A stretch of 13,932 nucleotides of DNA from Candidatus Altimarinota bacterium (GTDB lineage Bacteria; Patescibacteriota; Gracilibacteria; UBA1369; LOWO2-01-FULL-3): contig JAOZTS010000001.1 in the NCBI GenBank assembly GCA_029939035.1, positions 1-13,932 of the forward strand. Direction: 5' to 3'. The position numbers were made by a program, and so were the translations under genes. Below, one piece after another: positions 9,201 through 12,953 of this stretch. Within the stretch, counting starts at the first letter, position 1; each line of letters begins with the position of its first letter. The notes beneath the pieces were generated by a model. That model did not search any database and had not been told where the DNA came from. It saw only the letters and a list, made by a program, of their open reading frames with translations.

Positions 9201-11088
9201 CACCATGTGAACCTCCACTTCCCGAATAACTACCATTAACAAAACCAAGAGTATCTGCATTGTATGAAGCTCCCATCTTGTCACATTCACCATCTCCACT
9301 ACAACTAATATCCCCATTAATATATATTCCACTTTGATAATACGGAGCTGAACCACCATATGCACCTAAATAACCTTTACCATCTACATTAACTGAACCC
9401 CCAGATTCAACTGTAAGAGATCCATCAACCTCCTCAATATCGATAATTAAATCATATTCCTTATTGGGAGTAGTGCCACTTGTAGTTAACACCCCTCCAC
9501 TCTTAACAGTCACACTATCCACCAATTCAGTTGGTGTATTATCATTCTTCAAAATCGCAGTTTTTAAAACTGGGTCTACTACTGCATACATACTATGAGT
9601 TCGAGATGTTTCATATGTACATCCTCTCAATTCAAAAACAGAATGAATCGTCGTACAAGTTATCTCATTACCATCAATATACATCTCTATTTCATTAGCA
9701 TCATTAAAAATAAAAGGTACTGTACTATAAAATGTAATATCACCCTCACCTGAATACAAATCCTCGTTCAAAAACGTATGACTCATCGTATTCGCCTCCC
9801 ATGTAAGATTGTTTCCTATTACTACGTCACCACCATTTATATATACATTACCATTAGTAATCAATGTACTGGCATTTGCTAAACCAGAAGTCGTATCCAA
9901 ATCAGAAGTAAATGTTAAATCACCATCAAACTTTGCAATTCCACCATCAAGATACAAATTAGAAGAGTCAATACTTGAAATTGAATAATCTGCATCTGAC
10001 TCAAAAACCGTACCTGCAGGAATATGTATCTTGGTAGTTGAAAAAGCATCTGCATCGGATTCAACAAATAAGATTCCTGAATTAGATAAATTTACACTAT
10101 CAAAAGAAGTATCTATTTCTGAATTCATAACTAAAGGCATCAAATTTGCATCCACTTCAACATATAACTCCTCAGTACCATTATTATCATGAAAAACAGT
10201 ACCAGGAAAACCATGCCAGTTTGCAGTTGCAGCACCAGCACCTCCATATGCATGAACATCACCTCCATTATCAGTCAATGTTGTATAATCAAAAGCAATC
10301 ATACCACCTCCTCCGGCACCACTAGCAGTACTCGAAATAGTAGTAGCTCCACCATCTGCAGAAATCACAGAGCTAGATCCTAATATAATAGTTGCTCCGT
10401 TTAAATATATAGTTCCACCGGCACCTCCACCAGAATAGTTTTTTGAATTAGATCCACCATTAGCAGTTATAGTACCATCAACCTGTATATCTGCACCTGC
10501 CGTTATCCTTACAACACCTCCACCATTTCCACCTCCCCCAGCATCCGTTCCACCACCACCACCTGGATATGCAGGATTTTTAATATCATCGTAACTTTCT
10601 CCTAAGGTATAACCAGGGTGAGCACCATGACCTCCATGAGAACCACCAGAAGAATAAGTAGAATTGTAAGGTGTTGTATTATCATTACCAAAACCATAAG
10701 TAGTTTGATAACCCATTTCATCTACATCAATAGTTCCACTTATAACCACATCCCCAGAAGCATTAAAATCCAATTCATAATGTTTATTAGAATCAGTGGT
10801 TGTCGCGTCGTATGTCAATGTAACACCTGAATCCACAGTCAAATTCCCAACATTCATAGTCACAGAATTACCAGAAGAACTTGTCTCCAAAGTATTAATA
10901 ATACAAGTTCCAGAACCACCATTCAAGATAAGATCATCGCCCGAACTAAAAGTAGATCCATAAGTAACCGTAACTGGACTACTCACCGAACAATCCACAG
11001 TTACTTCAGCCGCAAACGCCGACTGCGCCCCAACTACAGTAAACAGACATATCCCAATAAACAAGAAAGATCGAAGAATATTTTTCAT
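1..11088 (-). CDS. Giant secreted S-layer-homology surface protein with glycine-rich repeats and FN3-like modules (3' end outside window)
   Basis: The ATG at 11088-11086 opens a frame with no stop down to base 1, so 3,696 residues are visible and the C-terminus is missing. Order: signal peptide (1-26), six glycine-rich modules (27-2458), 'ANDG' beta domain (about 2463-2596), eight FN3-like modules (2597-3390), Gly/acidic linker (3391-3469), beta-sandwich domain (about 3470-3612), and SLH repeat 1 (about 3629-3680) with the first residues of SLH repeat 2 at the edge. SLH repeats are known to bind pyruvylated or other secondary cell-wall polymers, so the protein is inferred to sit on the outer face and project a long rod. 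No enzymatic motif was seen; adhesion or a structural coat is the likeliest role, by inference. The start is chosen because it gives a clean signal peptide and has a promoter just upstream. No Shine-Dalgarno sequence precedes it; the leader is A-rich. The precise family is not recognised. Confidence 0.95.
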   Translation of the reverse strand, partial: MKNILRSFLFIGICLFTVVGAQSAFAAEVTVDCSVSSPVTVTYGSTFSSGDDLILNGGSGTCIINTLETSSSGNSVTMNVGNLTVDSGVTLTYDATTTDSNKHYELDFNASGDVVISGTIDVDEMGYQTTYGFGNDNTTPYNSTYSSGGSHGGHGAHPGYTLGESYDDIKNPAYPGGGGGTDAGGGGNGGGVVRITAGADIQVDGTITANGGSNSKNYSGGGAGGTIYLNGATIILGSSSVISADGGATTISSTASGAGGGGMIAFDYTTLTDNGGDVHAYGGAGAATANWHGFPGTVFHDNNGTEELYVEVDANLMPLVMNSEIDTSFDSVNLSNSGILFVESDADAFSTTKIHIPAGTVFESDADYSISSIDSSNLYLDGGIAKFDGDLTFTSDLDTTSGLANASTLITNGNVYINGGDVVIGNNLTWEANTMSHTFLNEDLYSGEGDITFYSTVPFIFNDANEIEMYIDGNEITCTTIHSVFELRGCTYETSRTHSMYAVVDPVLKTAILKNDNTPTELVDSVTVKSGGVLTTSGTTPNKEYDLIIDIEEVDGSLTVESGGSVNVDGKGYLGAYGGSAPYYQSGIYINGDISCSGDGECDKMGASYNADTLGFVNGSYSGSGGSHGGRGGDGSSTNIADSYDSISNPKFVGGGGGGNSQSYGYNGGGVIRITADTITLSDSLTADGDTSAYTTEGGGAGGSVYLNATTITLADTKAISADGGDAHTTSSGGGGGGRVALLYTTLTNNNTGDDDVNITAEGGNGDSSTEDGAAGTVFLHDQAETYGDLYVKNCATCAEPHFHTSLLTDVPTDDQQGDNDAYIFENTIVDSYGVLNIPSDLDAVGDGGTDNDREFFCTNCAEDGNGSDDDTIGASNGEIVYNVPLFSGGLTADYVCVEAVTALAPITCAGQTLVEGVDFATDDDVTLTGSGTCYITIDENEASGDAYVTMGSLTIGADATLSHAATDTTADHHNELDIHVTGAVDISGDIDVAGRGYNGDSSTGYTEGNVTTNGSAWYTGGSHGGRGGIGSSGYVAASSYDLIDAPTKPGGGGGGTSSSNGGGVVMITSGSTIAVNGNIYADGADSSVNGAGAGGTIFLDGATSLTIADGSVLSADGGAGNPGSASGGGGGGRISLITAGTFTNNNTGDDDVNITTYGGNADGAIEDGSAGTVYISDSGADDLYINANSLTAMYYGTEIDTDNDLVFDNVYLKNNGRLFLQSDADDFLTTLLHIPANTVFESDADIPSADGYSIDEASIFLDGGTAKFDGLLEISALDTDGDDAETGTLITNGTTYIDSGDVDLGSGLIWEANSDEIEKSDGIDLVSITVTDGGTLTTSEATDDTFYDLEIVLTGALTVDAGGFLNVDDKGYMGGSHVHYYYDGGVRVVIDTGGYAETDNFANGAYYNAGGSHGGRGGRGGSYEPPASYDSISLPIKPGGGGGKNEGSGNGGGVIKLTAATFVLNNDITANGGDGDADDGGGAGGTIYLNASTSITLKDGNSIAANGGDSGAGAGGGGRIALIYPTSGLVNNNTGDDDEKITAYGGNADGAIEDGSAGTVYFSENGADGDLYINANSLTTMYYGTEIDSKNDETFDSVYLKNYARLFLKSDADDFLTTLLHIPTNTFFESDVDIPSADGYSIDEASIFLDGGTAQFDGLLEISAFDTDGDDAETGTLITNGTTYIDSGDVDLGSGLIWEANSDEIEKSDGIDLVSITVTDGGTLTTSEATASVFYDLEITLGTLTVDAGGFLNVDDKGYMGGSHVHYYYDGGVYKSSSVGSSADTDNFAAGASYNTGGSHGGRGGKGNANYDPPASYDSISLPTKPGGGGGRNVGSGNGGGVIKLTAAMFVLNNDITANGGDGDTDDGGGAGGTIYLNASTSITLKDGNSIAANGGDSGGGGGGGGRVALIYPTSGLVNNNTGDDDEKITAYGGNADGDNEDGSAGTVYFSENGADGDLYINANSLTTMYYGTEIDSKNDETFDSVYLKNYARLFLKSDADDFLTTLLHIPTNTFFESDVDIPSADGYSIDEASIFLDGGTAQFDGLLEISAFDTDGDDAETGTLITNGTTYIDSGDVDLGSGLIWEANSDEIEKSDGIDLVSITVTDGGTLTTSEATDDTFYDLEIALGTLTVDVGGILNVNDKGYMGGNHIHYYYDGGVYKSSSVGSYGDTEDFASGASYYAAGSHGGRGGKGGDYASPASYDSISSPTKPGGGGGKYEDSGNGGGVIRITASTAIYLYESIAADGGDGGTSDGGGAGGSIYLEVGSSASILLDTDKVISANGGIDGGTNSAGGGGGRIAILYPNGGFTNNGIVSAYGGSNGTTGGDDGSAGTVFLHDTSVSYGDLYVVNCGANCDSPDYHTNMLATVPDADKNASHNDGYVFENLIVDGYGILNIPSGLDANGTGAEDTGRKFLCNNCDNDGNGSSNLNGDASDGEVVYNVEAFGTLPDYVCVGLNALADIIVNSIEQKTDGSGYVDINIEIDDGDVGDTLTLKIEYDTAGNCGDEVGIDGVTLDSTITADLGTPTIDNGEAFQVQGVSVVDVGSNTLDFDWLSATDLSTGDEDYCLIFTANDGGSDGTPVIFDNLTIDNVAPTGLGTFEVSSHDASSMTLRWDIVTETNFDHYEVWYDDVQANVINRSGADEWDENDIVNMGTRTTMSTPIDLGPNVGNYYKIWAVDEFGNESTVADISAYNSADVPGAPTVAANATTGLNSIIDQNSNPSATEYAIQVGTDYVQANGSLDTSAVWQTYATWGGATGEDITGLSSNTQYAVSVKARNGDDDETSFSSTNSKYTFADSVTGVVLSNTSTDSVYSMSLAFTAGTQDVDQHGLKIDYSSVTDGSCNESYGTNNYSSTTVVPGSPRTISATGNTCYQVQIGSYNGDGEINTDYALSNELTTPPAQPIGLATSGADDESITWNFTDVTGATSYNVYRSSDDAYIGNSATSDYTQTTVTDGGAVVSANAQYTVYARAVNANGTGIKSSTASAYTDANAPKNASHDGASQTETVMKWTWESGGAQKEYYAEMASPVANTGWFTSLFWNVSSGLSTNSPYSFEVMARNDEDTETAGVSANAYTTQGTPSGVTFSLVGTDTITVTADGTFANLTSGSSGIRFQNTTSSADNTFQTADWTNSSLDPNTQYSYTVSAKNGDGDETSTVAGAKYTLANVPGVPTVDGNTTSTLDVTVAVNSNPAATQFVIQETGSGEYVQTDGTLGAGEVWQIVGTGAGEWGNTTTTSGRVLVSGLAIDTSYEFQVKTRNGESVETAYGTAASSTTSIEDGLAPTLSEATQTTMDLLIDQGANPASTTYKLTETSTTKYVQIDGSLGDTEVWQTAVEWGTESGTEGQITLTGLTASTEYTFTSTPKSSGGGEGAESTAATLSTAAVPVVEDTGGGGSPAVFLVPTSSYGGGSGGGSEDAGSDGDSTEGDVEEDVEVERVQQTVDEVEDEVQEFLEEFEVSDFVEVVGDGIDFAAGLNIIAESTRLASDDGMSLSIFAGTRISADGSESFGGSISAPVGEDIPVFADGLNVIYSLRIDTSSDESVYFSQPALVSMSAENVAGYDAENLYVYYYDADQGDYNYNGRLALDLDAGVAAFMTSHLTSFVIVNIDDEEGEGEGVEALGDYSVFADVDGHWAENYVTQLYEMGAVSGKMTSKFAPNDEITRAEFAKIVLFALDYEIKEYDEASFTDLDK
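253..681 (-). other. Wall-proximal beta-sandwich domain
   Basis: Residues about 3470-3612. Its end, YFSQPALVSMS ... NLYVYYYDADQGDYNYNG ... AAFMTSHLTSFVIVNI, has the shape of the ZU5/GAIN-like beta domains with a 'hydrophobic strand - YYD..... - SHLTSF' ending that often precedes SLH repeats. The assignment to that class is by pattern only. Confidence 0.5.
682..918 (-). other. Gly/acidic linker with possible coiled coil
   Basis: Residues about 3391-3469: a glycine-rich stretch (GGGGSPAVFLVP, SYGGGSGGGSED), then a highly acidic run (GDVEEDVEVERV) leading into a heptad-like acidic segment (QTVDEVEDEVQEFLEEFEV). It is probably a flexible, negatively charged hinge between the FN3 rod and the wall-proximal domains. 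Confidence 0.7.
919..3300 (-). other. Array of eight fibronectin type III-like modules
   Basis: Residues 2597-3390. Approximate limits: 2597-2702, 2703-2802, 2803-2902, 2903-2996, 2997-3083, 3084-3171, 3172-3283, 3284-3390. Each begins with a Pro-rich strand (VPGAPTV, PAQPIGL, APKNASH, TPSGVTF, VPGVPTV, LAPTLSE) and most end with the FN3 hallmark 'L..nT.Y...V.ArNgD..ET' (for example LSSNTQYAVSVKARNGDDD, LDPNTQYSYTVSAKNGDGD, LAIDTSYEFQVKTRNGES). Modules 2, 7 and 8 share a further NP(A/S)(A/S)T..(Y/F) plus YVQ.(D/N)G(S/T)L...VWQ signature. FN3 arrays act as extended spacers, often with ligand-binding roles. Confidence 0.85.
3301..3702 (-). other. 'ANDG' beta domain between repeat array and FN3 array
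   Basis: Residues about 2463-2596: INIEIDDGDVGDTLTLKIEY, a Cys-containing GNCGDEVG turn, a DFDWLSATDL line, DEDYCLIFTANDGG, and TPVIFDNLTIDNVAP at the end. The YC..FTANDG pattern and the closing 'DNVAP' resemble Ig-like/cadherin-like beta domains that commonly sit before FN3 modules in bacterial surface proteins. The exact family is not assigned. Confidence 0.6.
3715..4722 (-). repeat. Glycine-rich module 6 (Gly core + type-beta Cys half)
   Basis: Residues 2123-2458. The Gly core has AGSHGGRGG near 2186-2194, SYDSISSPTKPGGGGG, NGGGVIRITA, GGGAGGSIYLEV, ISANGG, GGGGRIAILYP and DGSAGTVFLHD. It then switches to the Cys-type half: NCGANC (C2354, C2358), PDYHT, a NIPSGLDANG line, FLCNNC (C2419, C2422) followed by a DNDGNGS calcium-loop-like stretch, and DYVCVG (C2456). 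It closes the repeat part of the protein just before the FN3 array. Confidence 0.8.
4731..5250 (-). repeat. Exact 520-nt direct repeat, copy A
   Basis: These 520 bases are identical, base for base, to 5895-6414, at an offset of 1164. The first mismatches are at 5251 on one side and 4730 on the other. The bases encode most of the type-alpha half of module 5. Identity at synonymous positions points to a recent tandem duplication or gene conversion rather than selection on the protein alone. Confidence 0.95.
5368..5388 (-). repeat. Trinucleotide tract: seven GGA codons/AGA register
   Basis: Seven consecutive tcc units on the plus strand, read as GGA/AGA codons in module 5 (poly-Gly before RVALIYP). 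Modules 3, 4 and 6 have shorter or interrupted versions. The 3-nt unit means slippage here would change glycine number without shifting the frame. Confidence 0.8.
5887..7050 (-). repeat. Glycine-rich module 4 (1164-nt tandem copy)
   Basis: Residues 1347-1734, exactly 388 codons. The order is FYDLEI, LTVDAGGFLNVDDKGYMGG, GGSHGGRGG (about 1411-1419), SYDSISLPIKPGGGGG, NGGGVIKLTA, GGGAGGTIYLNASTSITL, ISA/AANGG lines, GAGAGGGGRIALIYP, NNNTGDDDEKITAYGG, EDGSAGTVY, then the type-alpha half with LHIPTNTFFESD and LIWEAN. It is nearly identical in protein and DNA to module 5. It has one residue more than module 5 in the LTGALTV turn and one fewer after GGRGG, which keeps the period exact. Confidence 0.85.
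5895..6414 (-). repeat. Exact 520-nt direct repeat, copy B
   Basis: The partner of 4731-5250, encoding the type-alpha half of module 4. Beyond 6414 the two copies stay very similar but with scattered substitutions. Confidence 0.95.
7051..8391 (-). repeat. Glycine-rich module 3 (second cap + Gly core + type-alpha half)
   Basis: Residues 900-1346. It starts with a second cap (about 900-975) that resembles the protein's own N-terminus: ITC, a TYGS/LVEG-like turn, GSGTC, then a VTMGSLTIGADATL line matching VTMNVGNLTVDSGVTL of module 1. GGSHGGRGG lies at 1021-1029. The type-alpha half (DLYINANSLTAMYYGTEID, LHIPANTVFESD, TLITNGTTYIDSG, LIWEANSDEIEKSDG) runs into the nearly identical module 4. The cap marks this as the start of the second superblock. 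Confidence 0.8.
7059..7256 (-). repeat. Third copy of the repeat core (198 nt exact)
   Basis: It is identical to 4731-4928 and 5895-6092 at offsets of 2328 and 1164. From 7257 on this copy accumulates differences and by about 7440 is clearly diverged. It belongs to module 3, so it is likely the older member of the array. Confidence 0.9.
8392..9456 (-). repeat. Glycine-rich module 2 (Gly core + type-beta Cys half)
   Basis: Residues 545-899. The glycine-rich core is the same as in the other modules (GGSHGGRGG around 625-633, VGGGGGG, NGGGVIRITA, GGGAGGSVYL, SGGGGGGRVALLY, NNNTGDDDVNITAEGG, AAGTVFLHD). The second half is not the LHIP/WEAN type but a Cys type: NCATC (C795, C798), PHFHT, an NIPSDLDA line, FCTNC (C858, C861), a DGNG loop, and DYVCVE (C897). 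The only other copy of this half is in module 6, so it appears to close each superblock. Confidence 0.8.
9457..11010 (-). repeat. Glycine-rich module 1 (cap + Gly core + type-alpha half with insert)
   Basis: Residues 27-544. It opens with a cap (about 27-105) containing C33 and a GSGTC motif, then the glycine-rich core with GGSHGGHG (about 148-155), a SYDDI..P..PGGGGG motif, NGGGVVRITA, GGGAGGTIYL and a GAGGGG block. The second half is type alpha: an LHIP-like line (here IHIPAGTVFESDAD), LDGG, TLITNG, and LTWEAN at 428-433. Compared with modules 3-5 it carries about 82 extra residues after LTWEAN. Regular short G-rich turns between hydrophobic-polar strands suggest a beta-solenoid; that fold is inference. 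Confidence 0.8.
9544..9789 (-). other. Module-1-specific insert of about 82 residues
   Basis: Residues about 434-515. In modules 3-5 the WEAN motif is followed within about 25 residues by the TDGGTLTTS line; in module 1 the equivalent line comes some 80 residues later. The extra segment contains two cysteines (C478 and C490), a YSTVPFIFND stretch and a MYAVVDP stretch, and reads as a small folded beta unit. No family was recognised. It explains the 477-residue spacing between the GGSHGG motifs of modules 1 and 2, compared with 387-396 between the others. Confidence 0.65.
11011..11088 (-). other. Sec-type signal peptide of the giant surface protein
   Basis: Residues 1-26: a short positive N-region (MKNILR), a hydrophobic core of about 14 residues, and an AFA|AE cleavage site, so signal peptidase I would cut after residue 26. 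This is the classic Sec signal layout and supports export. The mature chain begins at the first Cys-containing cap. Confidence 0.9.
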
Positions 11089-11117
11089 ATTTGTTTTTGT
11101 TATTATTTGATTGTATT

Positions 11118-11146
11118 ATTATACAACAAAATAACCCTAATGTCTA
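11118..11146 (-). promoter_or_regulatory. Sigma-70-type promoter of the giant surface gene
   Basis: On the minus strand, TAGACA (11146-11141; five of six matches to TTGACA) is followed by a 17-nt spacer and a perfect TATAAT (11123-11118). Transcription would start near 11111, giving a leader of about 23 nt to the ATG at 11088. The promoter lies wholly within the 76-nt gap after the rny stop, so the giant gene can be transcribed independently. No terminator hairpin was seen in the gap, so read-through from rny is also possible. Confidence 0.75.
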
Positions 11147-11164
11147 CCTTTGTTCGAGTGCAAA

Positions 11165-12688
11165 TTATTCAGCGTACTGCTCGGCCTCAGTTTCACGAAT
11201 TACGTGAACTTTTACCGGTCCCGGATGCTGTAAATCGTACTCGATTTTTCGAGCAATATTGTGTGAAAGTTTCACAGATTCCAAATCATCTAATTCTGCA
11301 GGATTCACAAATATTCGCACTTCTGTTCCAGCCTGGATTGCAAACGATTTTCGCACTCCATTAAAGCTATTACACAAGTTCTCGAGCTCCATTAGACGTC
11401 TCACATATGCATCCAAATTGTCCTTGCTTGCACCAGGACGAGCATTTGAGATCATATTTGCAGCTTGTACCAACTGCGCTTCAAGAGTTTCTGGCTCAGG
11501 AGTTCCATGATGAGCCTCTATAGCATGCACAACTTCCTTTGATAATCCGAATTTTCTCGCAATATCAGCACCAATTTTCGAATGATGACCAGGAATTTCA
11601 TGATCAACAGCTTTACCAATATCATGCAAAAGCCCAGCACGCTTACAAATTGTAACGTCAGCACCCAATTCTGAAGCCAAATTCCCCGCAAGGAATGAAA
11701 CCTCCATTGAATGTTTGAGAGCATTTTGCCCATGAGTAACTCTAAATTTCAGTCTTCCCAAAATCTTTACCAAATTTGTATGCAGACCAGTAACTCCAGT
11801 CTCCAGCACGGCTTTTTCACCTAATTCTTTAATAAGAACATTTACTTCATCTTTCACCTTTTCCACAGTTTCTTCAATTCTAGCTGGGTGAATTCGTCCA
11901 TCTTCGATCAATTTTTCCAATGCAACCTTCGCAATATACCTTCTAACAAGGTCAAAACCGGAAATCACAATAGAACCGGGAGTGTCATCTACAATCACAT
12001 CAACTCCGGTCATTTGCTCAAATGTATTGATATTTCGTCCTTCACGACCAATAATTCGCCCCTTCATCTCATCATTCGGCAAATTCACGATAGTCGCAGT
12101 AGATTCCGCAGTAGTATCACTAGCACATCGCGCTATAGCATCAGCAATAATCCATTTTGCTTTTTCATCAACTTTCTCCTTCAACTCTTTTTCCGCCTTC
12201 TTCATTTGCGCAACAATGTCAGCCTTTGATTCTTCCTCTACTTTTCGTAGTAAAAGATCTTTCGCCTCTTCTTTAGTCATAGCTGCAACCTTCTCCAACT
12301 CCTGAGATTGAAGCTTATAAATCTCCTCAACTTCATCTCTTAGCGATTTAATCGAAGTAACTTTTGAATCCAATTCAAGCTTTGTCTTGTCCACAGATTC
12401 ACTTTTCTTGTCCAAAGATTGCTCTTTTTTCAATAAACGCTCCTCTACTGAATCAAGTTGAGATTGTCTTCTACGCTCTTCTTTCTTTACTTCGTCCTGA
12501 GTTTTAAACGCCTCATTCCGAGCCTCGTAAACGATTTCCTTCGACTTACTTTTCGCATCAGCAAGCATTTTCTCAGCTTTCTGAACAATATCTTTGTTCT
12601 TCACTTCTACTTGGTTTTTCCGGTAAAAATACCCTCCAGAAACTCCGGCAGCCAAACCCAGCACAGCTACGATAATTGGTATCAACAT
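11165..12688 (-). CDS. rny: Ribonuclease Y
   Basis: 507 residues, close to the usual family length of about 520. RNase Y is a membrane-anchored endoribonuclease that starts mRNA decay and serves as a degradosome hub. Visible layout: an N-terminal membrane helix (2-22), a long charged coiled coil (about 26-180), a KH RNA-binding domain with the GRIIGREGRN loop (210-219, GREG at 214-217), and an HD domain with H326, the HD pair at 355-356 in AGLLHDIGKA, HH at 368-369 and AHHG at 392-395. The C-terminal RNase Y block follows, including ARPGAS (416-421) and KSFAIQAGTEVRI (447-459). All expected metal ligands are present, so it should be active. The ATG at 12688 gives the normal membrane anchor at once. 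No Shine-Dalgarno sequence is evident (leader ends in TATATTTATT). It is on the same strand as the giant gene, 76 nt upstream of it, but functionally unrelated. Confidence 0.97.
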   Translation of the reverse strand: MLIPIIVAVLGLAAGVSGGYFYRKNQVEVKNKDIVQKAEKMLADAKSKSKEIVYEARNEAFKTQDEVKKEERRRQSQLDSVEERLLKKEQSLDKKSESVDKTKLELDSKVTSIKSLRDEVEEIYKLQSQELEKVAAMTKEEAKDLLLRKVEEESKADIVAQMKKAEKELKEKVDEKAKWIIADAIARCASDTTAESTATIVNLPNDEMKGRIIGREGRNINTFEQMTGVDVIVDDTPGSIVISGFDLVRRYIAKVALEKLIEDGRIHPARIEETVEKVKDEVNVLIKELGEKAVLETGVTGLHTNLVKILGRLKFRVTHGQNALKHSMEVSFLAGNLASELGADVTICKRAGLLHDIGKAVDHEIPGHHSKIGADIARKFGLSKEVVHAIEAHHGTPEPETLEAQLVQAANMISNARPGASKDNLDAYVRRLMELENLCNSFNGVRKSFAIQAGTEVRIFVNPAELDDLESVKLSHNIARKIEYDLQHPGPVKVHVIRETEAEQYAE

Positions 12689-12953
12689 AATAAATATAGG
12701 TTAGATCTTTACGTTCTAGCCTCAAAGCTTGATGAGATAAAAAGTTCATGGCGACATTATCCCTGATATTGCGGATAATTCCCTTATTTTTTTATATATT
12801 AATCAGTTGTTTTTCCTTTCTAATAACGATTATTTCAACTTTTCAACGTCTCACTAACTTTTGCTAAAACTTCCTTCAAAGAATACTCGAATGCATAGAA
12901 AAGTCAAAGTAGATTTTAAGATTTTTTTAATAAAGAATGGTTAAATTTATAAA
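12689..12953. other. Intergenic region between divergent rny and lamin-tail gene
   Basis: 265 nt, very AT-rich, with no gene. It must carry the rny promoter (minus strand) and the promoter of the plus-strand gene, but neither has a convincing -35/-10 pair. It holds one short inverted repeat (listed separately), an AT-only stretch (about 12784-12801), and a six-codon frame (12937-12957, MVKFIK) whose stop overlaps the downstream start as ATGA. Confidence 0.7.
12756..12779. promoter_or_regulatory. Short inverted repeat upstream of rny
   Basis: ATTATCC, a 10-nt loop, then GGATAAT: perfect 7-bp arms, 68 nt upstream of the rny start. It could be a protein-binding site or a stem in the rny leader. 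Seven T residues follow 7 nt later on the plus strand, but no plus-strand gene lies to its left, so a terminator role is unlikely. The function is not known. Confidence 0.3.

Noticed and set aside
1..11088. UGA recoded as glycine, as in some Gracilibacteria-type lineages
   Set aside because: This Gly-rich gene uses only GGN for glycine, and no in-frame TGA was met in it, in rny or in the lamin-tail gene; their ends match family expectations under the standard code.
11518..11733. Other frames inside rny, on both strands
   Set aside because: All lie within the well-conserved RNase Y frame and show no recognisable protein features; they are shadows.
12756..12793. Intrinsic terminator made of the inverted repeat and following T-run on the plus strand
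   Set aside because: The stem is only 7 bp and mostly A/T, the T-run begins 7 nt after it, and no plus-strand gene lies upstream to terminate.
12850..12953. Promoter for the plus-strand lamin-tail gene
   Set aside because: TATAAA at 12948-12953 abuts the ATG and TTGCTA near 12858 has no good -10 at 16-18 nt, so no pair was convincing enough to list.
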